A DNA stretch of 64,000 bases from Nemorincola sp044225795 (lineage in GTDB: Bacteria; Bacteroidota; Bacteroidia; Chitinophagales; Chitinophagaceae), in the NCBI GenBank assembly GCA_044225795.1, contig JBGAIF010000001.1, forward strand, positions 868,001 through 932,000, written 5' to 3'. Within the stretch, counting starts at the first letter, position 1. Every line of letters starts with the position of its first letter. The translations under genes were made by a program, and so were the position numbers. Positions 7,287-16,470 of the stretch are shown in pieces. A model generated the notes under the pieces. It was not told the DNA's origin. It saw only the letters and a program-made list of their open reading frames with translations, and made no database searches.

Positions 7287-9914
7287 TTATAACAGGCTCT
7301 TCACCTTCTCTACAACTGCGGTCAGCCCCGATATGTCCTGGCCACCGGCTGTAGCTAAGGTCTTCTGTCCGCCGCCGCCGCCCTTTATAAGAGGCGCTAC
7401 GTGTTCTTTGATGATCTTTCCTGCATCGAGTCCTTTATCGGCCGCTATTTTATCGTCTACACCTACGGCCACGAACGGTTTGCCGTCAATGTTGCTGCAG
7501 AGTACAATGAGGTGGTCGGCAAGGTGCGACTTCAGGTCCAGTGTCAGCTTCTTCAGGGCGTCTGCAGAACTAACGGTCACCATCTGGCCTACAAAGCTAA
7601 CTTCATTGATGGTCTCGTCCTTGGTCAGGAGCTCATTGCGGATACCAACCAGTTGTCTTGCCTCCAATGCTTCCACATGCTTCTCCAGTTGTGCTTTTTC
7701 ATCCTGCAGCTTCTCAATGGACTTCAATATGTCTTTCGGATTCTTGAGTTGCGCATAGATATCGCCAATCAGGTTCAGCTTGCTGTTGATGAAATCTTCT
7801 GCCGCTTTTCCGCTAACTGCTTCCACACGACGTACGCCTGCGGCTACAGCGCTCTCGCTCAGTATCTTGAAGAAGCCCAGCTCGCCGGTAGCGCCTACGT
7901 GGGTGCCGCCGCACAATTCAATAGAGTAGCTGGCATCCATGATCACTACACGCACCAGGTTGCCGTATTTCTCTCCGAACAATGCCATGGCACCCAGGGC
8001 TATGGCCTCATCCTTAGGCATTTCTTTTATCACTACAGGTATGTTCTCACGGATCTTCCTGTTCACTATCGTTTCGATCTGAGCTATCTCTTCGTCGGTT
8101 ACTTTCGCGAAGTGCGAGAAATCGAAACGAAGGTTGTCCTGGTTCACGAGAGAGCCCTTTTGTGCCACGTGTGTACCCAGCACTTCGCGCAATGCAGCAT
8201 GCAGCAGGTGCGTGGCGCTATGGTGCATAGCGGTGCTCAGCCGCCTGCCGGCATTTACTTTGGCATGTACCGGTGCGCCGGCATTCTCCGGCAATGTATC
8301 CGTGAAGTGAATGGTCAGGCCGTCCTCCTTCCTGGTATCAATGATCTGTATGCTTTCGTTCGGGAAAACCAGTTCTCCGGTATCGCCTACCTGGCCGCCA
8401 CTTTCAGCGTAGAACGGGGTGGTGTCCAGCACTATCTGGAACAGATCCTTTCCTTTAGCCGTCACTTTGCGGTATTTGACAACAGATGCTTCAGCCTCCA
8501 GCAGGTCATAGCCCACGAAGCGGGTACTTGTTGCATCCCTGAGCACCACCCAGTCGTGAGTGTCGAGGGCGGTTGCTGCACGGCTTCTCGATTTCTGTTG
8601 CTGCATTTCTTTTTCAAAAGCAGGCTCATCTACATGCAGAGAATGCTCACTGCCTATAAGACGGGTAAGGTCTATCGGGAAGCCATAAGTATCATAAAGC
8701 TCAAATGCCGCACGCCCATCAATGACATTTGTTTGCCTTGATCGTGTATCGGTGATGATATCGTCTATCTTCCTCAGCCCTTTGTCCAATGTTCGCAGGA
8801 AGGAATCCTCTTCTTCCTTTACCACCTTGCTTACCAGGGTTATCTGGTGCTGCAATTCCGGGAACACCTCTTCAAACTGCCTGGCCAGTACGGGCATCAG
8901 TTTGTGCAGCAAGGGCTGTTTATGGTCGAGATAAGAGTAGTAGTAACGCACAGCCCTGCGCAATATGCGGCGTATCACATAGCCGGCACCGGTATTGGAA
9001 GGGAGCTGCCCGTCGGCAATAGTGAAGCCGATGGCGCGTATATGGTCAGATAGTACACGGAATGCAATATCCTGCCTGCTATCGGTATAGCCGTACTTTT
9101 TGCCGGTAAGGTTTTCTATAACGCTTATTGTGCCGGTGAACAGGTCGGTATCATAGTTACTTTGCTTGCCCTGCAGCACGCGCACCAATCGCTCCAGGCC
9201 CATGCCCGTGTCCACGTGTTTGGCGGGCAATGGCACCAGGCTGCCGTCTTTCTGGCGGTTGAACTGCATGAACACGTTGTTCCATATCTCTATCACCTGC
9301 GGATGGTCGGCATTCACGAGCGTCTTGCCGGGCACTTTCGCTATCTCTTCCGCTGTTCTGCAATCAACATGTATCTCGGAGCACGGCCCGCACGGCCCGG
9401 TATCGCCCATTTCCCAGAAGTTATCCTTCTTATTGCCCATCAGTATCCGCTCTTCAGGCACATGTTGTTTCCAGTAGTTGAAGGCTTCCTCATCCATAGG
9501 CAGATGCTCTGCCGCATCGCCCTGGAATACCGTGACATACAGCTTATCCTTAGGGATCTTATAGACCTCTGTGAGCAGTTCCCAGCTCCAGTCTATTGCT
9601 TCTTTCTTGAAGTAGTCACCAAAGCTCCAGTTGCCCAGCATCTCGAACATGGTATGGTGGTAGGTATCCACACCCACTTCTTCCAGGTCGTTGTGCTTAC
9701 CGCTTACCCTCAGGCATTTTTGTGTGTCGGCTATTCGTGTGTGCGCGGGTATGGCATTGCCCAGGAAGTAATCCTTGAACTGGTTCATACCGGCATTGGT
9801 GAATAAAAGAGTAGGGTCATTTTTGACCACTATTGGTGCCGATGGTACTATCTCATGTCCCTTGCTGCGAAAAAAATCCAGGAATTGTCTGCGTATCTCG
9901 TTTGCGGTAAGCAT
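7287..9914 (-). CDS. alaS: Alanyl-tRNA synthetase
   Basis: 875 residues from the ATG at 9914, chosen because MLTANEIRRQFLDFF matches the usual AlaS start; an in-frame start at 9947 would add 11 unconserved residues. The class II aminoacylation core is at the N terminus (LFTNAGMNQFKDYFLG, DTGPCGPCSEIH), followed by the tRNA-recognition domain (GYVIRRILRRAVRY), the editing domain with its zinc-site motifs (HSATHLLHAALR and CGGTHV), and the C-terminal C-Ala domain with the glycine-rich GGGGGQKTLA motif. It charges tRNA-Ala in the cytoplasm and hydrolyses mischarged tRNA. A terminator follows. Confidence 0.98.
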   Translation of the reverse strand: MLTANEIRRQFLDFFRSKGHEIVPSAPIVVKNDPTLLFTNAGMNQFKDYFLGNAIPAHTRIADTQKCLRVSGKHNDLEEVGVDTYHHTMFEMLGNWSFGDYFKKEAIDWSWELLTEVYKIPKDKLYVTVFQGDAAEHLPMDEEAFNYWKQHVPEERILMGNKKDNFWEMGDTGPCGPCSEIHVDCRTAEEIAKVPGKTLVNADHPQVIEIWNNVFMQFNRQKDGSLVPLPAKHVDTGMGLERLVRVLQGKQSNYDTDLFTGTISVIENLTGKKYGYTDSRQDIAFRVLSDHIRAIGFTIADGQLPSNTGAGYVIRRILRRAVRYYYSYLDHKQPLLHKLMPVLARQFEEVFPELQHQITLVSKVVKEEEDSFLRTLDKGLRKIDDIITDTRSRQTNVIDGRAAFELYDTYGFPIDLTRLIGSEHSLHVDEPAFEKEMQQQKSRSRAATALDTHDWVVLRDATSTRFVGYDLLEAEASVVKYRKVTAKGKDLFQIVLDTTPFYAESGGQVGDTGELVFPNESIQIIDTRKEDGLTIHFTDTLPENAGAPVHAKVNAGRRLSTAMHHSATHLLHAALREVLGTHVAQKGSLVNQDNLRFDFSHFAKVTDEEIAQIETIVNRKIRENIPVVIKEMPKDEAIALGAMALFGEKYGNLVRVVIMDASYSIELCGGTHVGATGELGFFKILSESAVAAGVRRVEAVSGKAAEDFINSKLNLIGDIYAQLKNPKDILKSIEKLQDEKAQLEKHVEALEARQLVGIRNELLTKDETINEVSFVGQMVTVSSADALKKLTLDLKSHLADHLIVLCSNIDGKPFVAVGVDDKIAADKGLDAGKIIKEHVAPLIKGGGGGQKTLATAGGQDISGLTAVVEKVKSLL

Positions 9915-9962
9915 TATATATGTTGATGTTACTGCAAAACTAACCAAAAAAAGCTGCCATCC

Positions 9963-11054
9963 CTACGCTGCCAGCTCTTCAGGAGCCCTTTTGGATGATT
10001 TGTCCTGTGGTTTCTTCGTGATAAGCCTGTTCAGTATTATTGTGAACGAAGCCCCCTTATTTGTCCCGGCGCTGTCGGCCCTCAGTTTGCCGCCATGCTT
10101 CTCTATGATCTTTTTGCTCAGGTATAGCCCCAGCCCGGTAGAAGATTCTCCCCTGGTACCCTTCTTACCTACCGCTGTAAACCTGTCAAATATTTTTACA
10201 ATGTCTGTAGGTTTAAAGCCAAGCCCTTCATCCTTGATGCATAAGGTCACATGTTCTTTTTCTTCAGTTGCTACAATAGATATGGTCTTACCGTCGGGCG
10301 AGAATTTAATGGCATTGCCTATGATATTTCTTACCGCCTGTGTGAAGAGGTCCTTCTGTGCGTGTATCACCACATGCTCATCAATATCAATTGCCATGGT
10401 CAGGTTCTTCTCCGCCAGTGAGAAGTCAAAGAAGCCGGCAGTTTCTTCAATCAGGTCTTTGAGGTTCACATTCATCACGTGGAAGGCATGGCTGTCTTCC
10501 TTCAGCATCAGCAATATGTTTTCCAGCATACGCAGCAGGCCTTTGCACTCATTGGTGATATAGTCGGCATACAGGTCTTTGTCGTCAGAGTCGTGTTTTA
10601 CCAGGTTACTGAGATTCAGTATCCGCCCTACCGGGCTTCTCAGGTCGTGAGATAAGAGGTCTATCATGTCACTCTTTTCCACCAGCAGCACATTGAGCTG
10701 GGAGATGGTGCCCTGGATATTCTTCATTATTTCGCCGGCCTCATCTTCATACTTTACCGGCAGGTCGGGAAGTTCTTTTGAGGCGATATACTTCTTCAAG
10801 GCTTCATTGGCTAAGGCAAGCGGGTCCATTAATCGCCTGAAAGACCGGACCATAGCGAAGATAGTGATCATGGTCAGTGCGAACAGGCACAGGACAACGA
10901 TCCGGAACGCCATTGTCATATCCGGGCTTATGGCAATAATGATGGCCAGTTCAGTAATGGCGATGAGTATCAAAGGGCTGGCAACCAAAAAGAATTTGGA
11001 AGCGTAACTCTTTTTAACGAGTCCTATACGTGACAGAAAATCGTAAATTTTCAT
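9963..11054 (-). CDS. Sensor histidine kinase
   Basis: 363 residues. Two membrane helices (about residues 20-42 and 48-68) with almost no periplasmic loop, then a HAMP-like linker, then HisKA with the phosphorylated histidine in LLSHDLRSPVGR (about residue 135), and a HATPase_c domain with the N box (NIIGNAIKFSP), G1 (DEGLGF) and G2 (STGLGLYLSKKI). The lack of a sensory loop suggests it senses the membrane or an intracellular signal. No response regulator is adjacent, so it is an orphan kinase in this window. It ends 48 bases from the alaS start on the same strand but seems to be its own unit. Confidence 0.9.
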   Translation of the reverse strand: MKIYDFLSRIGLVKKSYASKFFLVASPLILIAITELAIIIAISPDMTMAFRIVVLCLFALTMITIFAMVRSFRRLMDPLALANEALKKYIASKELPDLPVKYEDEAGEIMKNIQGTISQLNVLLVEKSDMIDLLSHDLRSPVGRILNLSNLVKHDSDDKDLYADYITNECKGLLRMLENILLMLKEDSHAFHVMNVNLKDLIEETAGFFDFSLAEKNLTMAIDIDEHVVIHAQKDLFTQAVRNIIGNAIKFSPDGKTISIVATEEKEHVTLCIKDEGLGFKPTDIVKIFDRFTAVGKKGTRGESSTGLGLYLSKKIIEKHGGKLRADSAGTNKGASFTIILNRLITKKPQDKSSKRAPEELAA

Positions 11055-11187
11055 CGGGCTACAAATGTAAGCATAGAGTTGTTACGTTAACATCTGATTC
11101 ACAAAAAATATTTTCTAATTCGTAATTGATATTTTCTGAAATCTTTAGCAAAGTATTCCGTTGTTTTGCCTGCTCATTCGAATAGTC

Positions 11188-12174
11188 ATGTCACACGTAC
11201 AAAGGTCAAGGAAGGAAGGAAAGGTTTATATGAATCCGGTGCCTACATCGCAGAAGGTACAAGGGGGGATGTTGCCCCTGCTGGTCAAGTATTTTTTTCC
11301 GCAGGAAGAGGTGATCCCCAAAAGACAACTTGGCCCGTTCCGTACGGATGTGAGCCATTATACAAACCGGATTGATAAGGGGGTACGTATCACCTGGATG
11401 GGACATTCTTCCCTGCTTATTGAGATAGATGGCAAGCGGTTCCTGACCGATCCTGTGTGGAGTGCCAGGGCTTCATTTTCGTCTTACATGGGGCCAAAAA
11501 GGTTCTTTGAGGCACCACTGCCGCTTGCTGAGCTACCGGAGCTGGATGCCCTGATACTATCGCATGACCACTACGACCACCTCGACAAACCAACAATATC
11601 TTACCTCGCAGCAACCAATATCCCGGTCATCTGCTCCCTGGGAGTTGGCGCTATTATAGAGCAGTGGGGTATCAGCAGAAGCCGCATCACCGAGATGGAC
11701 TGGACAGATACCACAACGGTAGGAGACTGCTCCATAACTGCTGTGCCCACAAGGCACTTCTCCGGCCGTAGCCTGAGCAACAGGAACCAGACATTATGGT
11801 CGGCATTTGTGATAAAGGGACATTCGCATAATATCTTCTTTGGTGCGGATTCCGGTTGGTTTCCGGGTTTTAAAGACATCGGTGATCAATTTGGCCCGTT
11901 CGATCTCACAATGCTGGAGATAGGCGCCTATGGCGAGGGTTGGCCTGATATACATATGGGCCCTGAGCATGCATCGGAGGCGCACCTGGCACTTCGCGGA
12001 AAGATCATGATGCCCATACACTGGGGTACGTTCAACCTGGCCTTCCACGCCTGGGATGAGCCGATCAGGCTGCTGCAAGGGATTGCTGACTGTAAACAAA
12101 TTTCATTGTTCGCGCCGGAACCGGGCAAGCCCACGCTTGTATCCGGGCCACACCTGTCAGGGTGGTGGGAGTAA
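11188..12174 (+). CDS. Metallo-beta-lactamase-fold hydrolase (UlaG/NAPE-PLD-like)
   Basis: 328 residues from the ATG at 11188; a TTG at 11161 would add nine residues. The metal-binding HxHxDH motif is seen as LSHDHYDHLDK, preceded by MGHSSLLIEIDGKRFLTDPVW, the typical strand-turn start of this fold. Later metal ligands are in FFGADSGWF and MPIHWGTFNLAFH. The overall arrangement matches UlaG-like and NAPE-phospholipase-D-like hydrolases. The substrate is unknown. There is no signal peptide. It is 37 bases upstream of the CDF exporter, possibly one transcription unit. Confidence 0.85.
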   Translation: MSHVQRSRKEGKVYMNPVPTSQKVQGGMLPLLVKYFFPQEEVIPKRQLGPFRTDVSHYTNRIDKGVRITWMGHSSLLIEIDGKRFLTDPVWSARASFSSYMGPKRFFEAPLPLAELPELDALILSHDHYDHLDKPTISYLAATNIPVICSLGVGAIIEQWGISRSRITEMDWTDTTTVGDCSITAVPTRHFSGRSLSNRNQTLWSAFVIKGHSHNIFFGADSGWFPGFKDIGDQFGPFDLTMLEIGAYGEGWPDIHMGPEHASEAHLALRGKIMMPIHWGTFNLAFHAWDEPIRLLQGIADCKQISLFAPEPGKPTLVSGPHLSGWWE

Positions 12175-12211
12175 GAGGCACATTTTGTAGCTTGCGTAAA
12201 AATGCGGTCAC

Positions 12212-13147
12212 ATGCATAGTCATGATCACGATCACGGACATGGGGGGCACCATCACCACCACCATTCGGTAACTGCTGCCGATGTGGTCAATAAAGCCTT
12301 TATAATAGGTATTGTGCTCAACAGTATCTATGTGGTCGTACAAGCCGCTGCGGGATTCATCTATGATTCCGTGGCCCTGCTCTCAGATGCCGGGCACAAT
12401 CTCAGCGATGTGGCCAGCCTTATACTGTCGCTGCTTGCGTTTCGCCTGGCGCGCATGAAGCCAACAGCGAAATTCACTTATGGATACAAAAAGACCACTA
12501 TTCTTGCGGCATTGACCAATGCGGTTGTTTTATTTATCGCCATAGGCCTGTTGGGGTACGAATCGGTGACCCGCATATTTCATCCTGAGCCGGTAAAGGG
12601 AGGTATCATAGCTGTCGTGGCCGCAGTAGGCATTGCCGTGAATATGGGCTCTGCCCTACTTTTTTTGCGCCATCGTGCTCACGACCTGAACACCAGGGGT
12701 GCTTACCTGCACCTGATGGTGGATGCCATGGTATCACTGGGGGTAGTAGTGGCCGGGATAGTCATCAAATATACCGGCTGTTACTGGCTCGACGGAGCCA
12801 TTAGCGTAGTGATACTGGCAGTGATACTAGTGGGCACATGGTCCTTGCTGACACATAGCCTGCGGATGTCGCTCGATGCGGTGCCTGAGGGCATTAGTAT
12901 TAAAGACATTGAACAGTTGATAGTAGCTGTGGAGGGCGTGGACAGTGTACACCATACCCATATCTGGGCAATGAGCACTACTGAGAATGCCCTGACCACC
13001 CACCTGGTGATCAGCGAAAAATTGAGTTTTGAAGAGAAAATGAAGGTGGTGCACAATGTAAAGCATGAATTACAGCACAACAATATCCATCACTCCACCA
13101 TTGAGATGGAGTCGGTGGCAGTACCTTGCGATGATGCGGATTGCTGA
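12212..13147 (+). CDS. CDF-family divalent metal cation exporter (CzcD/ZitB-like)
   Basis: 311 residues. A histidine-rich N terminus (HSHDHDHGHGG and six His) precedes six membrane helices. The CDF metal sites show as SDAGHNLSDV in helix 2 (HxxxD) and HLMVDAMVSLGV in helix 5 (HxxxD). The C-terminal cytoplasmic domain (about residues 210-300) has SVHHTHIWAMS. It would export Zn, Co or Cd in exchange for protons across the inner membrane. It is distinct from the metal cassette on the mobile element, so this chromosome has its own baseline metal export. A strong terminator follows immediately. Confidence 0.92.
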   Translation: MHSHDHDHGHGGHHHHHHSVTAADVVNKAFIIGIVLNSIYVVVQAAAGFIYDSVALLSDAGHNLSDVASLILSLLAFRLARMKPTAKFTYGYKKTTILAALTNAVVLFIAIGLLGYESVTRIFHPEPVKGGIIAVVAAVGIAVNMGSALLFLRHRAHDLNTRGAYLHLMVDAMVSLGVVVAGIVIKYTGCYWLDGAISVVILAVILVGTWSLLTHSLRMSLDAVPEGISIKDIEQLIVAVEGVDSVHHTHIWAMSTTENALTTHLVISEKLSFEEKMKVVHNVKHELQHNNIHHSTIEMESVAVPCDDADC

Positions 13148-13156
13148 TACCATTGT

Positions 13157-13197
13157 AAAAAAGACAGCCCCTGCAAATGCAGGGGCTGTCTTTTTTT
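13157..13197. terminator. Strong bidirectional intrinsic terminator
   Basis: Perfect 13-bp stem from 13163 to 13190 (GACAGCCCCTGCA with its complement, loop AA), flanked by a run of A on the left and seven T on the right. It separates the CDF exporter from the convergent secreted protein. Confidence 0.92.
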
Positions 13198-13211
13198 ATG
13201 TTTAGCCTTGA

Positions 13212-13679
13212 TTAAGGAGCTACTGCATAAGTAACATTACACTTTTCGATCTCATCAATACGGATCATGGTAAGGTGGTTGGTTTCCACCATCGGGATCA
13301 TGTATTTAGCGGTAGTGTTGGTCTTGCTTTTCTTAAGTGTCAGTACCAGGTTGCCTACATCGTCGGTAGTGAGTGAATAAGTACCTGTCTCCTTGGGGCT
13401 TTCGCTCAGGTCCTGGGTTACTTTCACATACGTTCCGTAGTTGATATTGTTCACATTGCTTGGTGTCATGGACAGAGTAGAGTAATAGTGGATATAATGG
13501 GCGTCTGCTCCTATTTTATCCGGGCATTTCATAGCTACGAAATACCACGTTTTGTCAAGCAGGTCATACCTGTTGATCGGTTGTGTATTGCTCGGAGGCA
13601 ACTGGCCTTGAGCAAAAGCACCTGCCGGAATTGCCATAAGACAAACAAAAAGGAGTTTTCTGAGCATATTTTTCATCAT
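13212..13679 (-). CDS. Secreted protein, possibly lipocalin-like
   Basis: 155 residues with a clear signal peptide (KKLLFVCLMAIPAGAFA then QG, cleavage after AFA). The mature part begins with YDLLDKTWYFVAMKCP, where L-x-x-x-W is a common first strand of lipocalin-like domains of Bacteroidota, followed by alternating beta-rich segments and a Cys near each end that could form a disulfide. I do not recognise a specific family. It is monocistronic and convergent with the CDF exporter. Confidence 0.7.
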   Translation of the reverse strand: MMKNMLRKLLFVCLMAIPAGAFAQGQLPPSNTQPINRYDLLDKTWYFVAMKCPDKIGADAHYIHYYSTLSMTPSNVNNINYGTYVKVTQDLSESPKETGTYSLTTDDVGNLVLTLKKSKTNTTAKYMIPMVETNHLTMIRIDEIEKCNVTYAVAP

Positions 13680-13833
13680 ACAGATTGTTTCTTCGGGTAA
13701 AAGTAATAAAACCGTTTATTTATTTCCTACAATATCGCAAAATAATCAATTATCCGTTAACATGGTAGTTCACAAGGAAAAAAGCTTCTATCAGCACCTG
13801 TGCACATTTTATTCATTTGAATATATGTGGTGA

Positions 13834-14562
13834 TCAGTCATCTTCGTTCTGAAGGGTTTCTACCTTCGAACCGAAGAAGTTGAGGAAGAGGATAATGAAC
13901 GCGGCTACAATAATAGCCTGAGTACATACCATGAATTTTCCCAGTTGGCTCACAGGTACATACTCTCCGTACCCGATAGTGGTAGAAGTAACAATGCTGA
14001 AGTAGATGTAATCGAAATATGACTTGGGTGCGTCCCCAAGCAAGTGCAGGCTGGCATATGCTACAGCAAAACACAACGAGATCTCCACATAGTTGAAGAA
14101 CAACATCAGGATATTGCGGCGATAGGAGCGGGGGCGCACAAACATGTCGGCCACAAAAATGAGCGACGACACATAGCAAACAGTCTCTAACAGGAGGTAG
14201 ATGGAGATGAACACAGCTACCGGGTTTTGATAAAAACCACTGGCAAGAAAGAAGACAGGTAGCATGGTCTTTAAAAGGACATAAAATTCTATGGCCACAT
14301 TCCTCTTGATGACACCATACCTGCCGAACACATTCCGGATATGGAGGCCGGGAAAGAGTATCTGGCTTGAAACAAGGAACAGCCGGAGTATCTTCTCAAA
14401 GCCAATATCGTGATGCTTTTCATTGTTCCATATTTTCCTGAGGTTTATCGTGTATTGTTTGTACGCGCTCACCTTGATCGGCTTGTTGTACTCAGGCTTA
14501 CCAAAGAATAGTTTGTAAAGGATCTCCTTCATAGGCGTAACGAAAGGCAACGTAATATACAC
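13834..14562 (-). CDS. Ion channel protein with K+-type selectivity filter
   Basis: 242 residues (or 232 if translated from the ATG at 14532). About four hydrophobic segments are seen: near residues 90-110, 112-135, 155-172 and 208-232. The loop before the last helix contains TSTTIGYGEYVP, a potassium-channel selectivity filter (T-x-G-Y-G-E). The first 80 residues are soluble and basic. It probably forms a tetrameric cation channel in the inner membrane. No regulatory RCK/TrkA domain is attached. It is followed by the TPR gene on the same strand. Confidence 0.85.
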   Translation of the reverse strand: MYITLPFVTPMKEILYKLFFGKPEYNKPIKVSAYKQYTINLRKIWNNEKHHDIGFEKILRLFLVSSQILFPGLHIRNVFGRYGVIKRNVAIEFYVLLKTMLPVFFLASGFYQNPVAVFISIYLLLETVCYVSSLIFVADMFVRPRSYRRNILMLFFNYVEISLCFAVAYASLHLLGDAPKSYFDYIYFSIVTSTTIGYGEYVPVSQLGKFMVCTQAIIVAAFIILFLNFFGSKVETLQNEDD

Positions 14563-14594
14563 AAACTATTTATAGTTACACATGCTCTGTGGGA

Positions 14595-16409
14595 TCACGG
14601 GGTACTGCCCGCGTTGAGAGCGGCGAGTTTCTGGCGTGCCGTCTGCACATAGGTGCTGCCGGGATAATTGATGATGAGGTCTTCGTATGCTTTTTTGGCC
14701 AGGTCATTCTGATGCAGGTTCACAAGGTATATGTCGGCAGATCTAAACAGAGCGTCATCTCCCAGCACATCCTCGCCGTACTTCTCCTGTATGGTCTTGA
14801 GGAATCCCAGTGCCTTATCATATTCATGATGCTTGCGGGCTATATCGGCGCGCATCATCAGTATGTCGTCATTCAGCGGGTGTTCAGGATAGGCGGTGGC
14901 AATGCTGTCGAGCAGCGCAATGGTCTCTTTATCCTTATTCTGGAACAGGAGAAGGCCTGCATGCGCAAACCGGGTAAGTGGCACCAGGTCGCTGTCGGGG
15001 ACATTCTCGGTAATGAGTACAGACAAGTAGATCGCATCATTGGCAATGAGCTCGGACGTGGACGCTTTAAGGATGCCCAACATGCTTTGCGCATAATCGA
15101 AGTCGCCACGGTAGTAGGCGAGGCGTGAGTTGCGGAAGCGGGCATCCTCGCCAAGCGCGTCTTGTCTGAACTGCTTATCGACCTGGCTGTAGGTAAGCGA
15201 GGCGTCCCATATCCTACCCACAAGCACTAAGTAATCGCCCATCTGCAGCTTGAACTCGCCCATCTTGTCCTTCCGGATATCCGGTGTGCCGATCGCCTTC
15301 TCCAGTATCCTGATCGCTTTCTCCGGATTGCCGGCATAGCGGGCCTCCAGCATAGCATAGTCCGATGCGGCCTGTGAATTGTAATATCTCGGGAACTCAG
15401 CAAAGAAACTATCGTATTGCACTTCGAGCGCTTTTACAGCTTCCGTAGTGTAGTCCGGATCATTCTTTATCCGCGCAAGGGCCACTGTAAGCCGTTCGTT
15501 CCTGGCAAACACATACAACGGCTGTTGTGATCCCTTGGCCACTACATCGTCAAATGCGCGTACCGCCACATCATATTGCCCGGCATTGGTTGCGGTTCTG
15601 CCAAAGTTGACCAACCTTGATCCGTTCTCCTGGTTGCGTTCATCAATAGCTTCTATTTGCATCAGGGCCCCATCCCAATCGTCCTTTTGCGTGTATATCC
15701 AGGTCAGCAGTTCCGCGAAATAAGGATTCTCCGGCTGCTGGTTTATTTTTTTGACTATGATCTTTTGTGTCTCCTGTAGTTTGGCAGAGTCGGCCCCTAC
15801 AAGCTCCAGCAGCAAAGCTTTGGCATTGTCGAGGTTCACACCTTGTCCGGGATTGGCAGAGATGATGATATCCAGCGCCCTGTCCAGGTTGCCGGTTTTA
15901 GCGTATAGTTTGGCCAGCGGGTTGGTATAGAGAATATAAGTGTTCAGCAGGTGGCATGCTTTTTCATAGGCTTGTATGGCGTAGTCATCGCGCCCGGCAT
16001 CTGAGAATGCCTTTACCACGCGCTGTGTCACCATGTCATCGCCATTGATCATTTGCATGATGCTTTCAAATTCAGCACTTGCCTTATCCGTCTTTTTTTC
16101 CTTTTCGTACACATTGCCCAGGTCTATATGCAGGAAGGGGTTATTGCGCAATGTCATTTGCCGGGCCACCAGTTCCTCTGCCTGTTTATACTTGCGGGCT
16201 TCGAGCAGTGTGTTCAGGTATTCGGCGTACACAGAGTCGGGATGCAGGCCATACACATCGGTATAGGCTTCAATTGCTTTATTGTAGTTCTTATCAGCGG
16301 CGAACTGCCTTGCTGCAGATATGGTATGCTGCGCGTGTGCGGCAAAACTCCAAAGGCACAGGAACAGCCACAGGAACCCCTTCCTCACTATGTTTACAGG
16401 TATCGGCAT
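14595..16409 (-). CDS. Exported tetratricopeptide-repeat protein
   Basis: 604 residues with a signal peptide (FLWLFLCLWSFAAHA, cleavage before QHT). Most of the mature chain is built from 34-residue TPR-like helix pairs, such as NYNKAIEAYTDVYGLHPDS near the start and YDKALGFLKTIQEKYGED near the end. TPR arrays mediate protein-protein contacts; in Bacteroidota such periplasmic proteins often serve in envelope biogenesis or gliding/T9SS complexes, but nothing here assigns a particular complex. Its start lies 62 bases from the stop of the FadN-like gene. Confidence 0.85.
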   Translation of the reverse strand: MPIPVNIVRKGFLWLFLCLWSFAAHAQHTISAARQFAADKNYNKAIEAYTDVYGLHPDSVYAEYLNTLLEARKYKQAEELVARQMTLRNNPFLHIDLGNVYEKEKKTDKASAEFESIMQMINGDDMVTQRVVKAFSDAGRDDYAIQAYEKACHLLNTYILYTNPLAKLYAKTGNLDRALDIIISANPGQGVNLDNAKALLLELVGADSAKLQETQKIIVKKINQQPENPYFAELLTWIYTQKDDWDGALMQIEAIDERNQENGSRLVNFGRTATNAGQYDVAVRAFDDVVAKGSQQPLYVFARNERLTVALARIKNDPDYTTEAVKALEVQYDSFFAEFPRYYNSQAASDYAMLEARYAGNPEKAIRILEKAIGTPDIRKDKMGEFKLQMGDYLVLVGRIWDASLTYSQVDKQFRQDALGEDARFRNSRLAYYRGDFDYAQSMLGILKASTSELIANDAIYLSVLITENVPDSDLVPLTRFAHAGLLLFQNKDKETIALLDSIATAYPEHPLNDDILMMRADIARKHHEYDKALGFLKTIQEKYGEDVLGDDALFRSADIYLVNLHQNDLAKKAYEDLIINYPGSTYVQTARQKLAALNAGSTP

Positions 16410-16470
16410 GTGTCAACCCCAAATGTAACATTTATTATTGTGTGACATTCTTATCAAAAGCATAAAGCTG

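Noticed and set aside
7401..8741. Long plus-strand open frame (446 codons) opposite alaS
   Set aside because: It lies wholly within the well-supported alaS coding sequence on the other strand, has no recognisable domain and an abnormal Cys/Tyr/His content. It is a mirror of alaS codon use.
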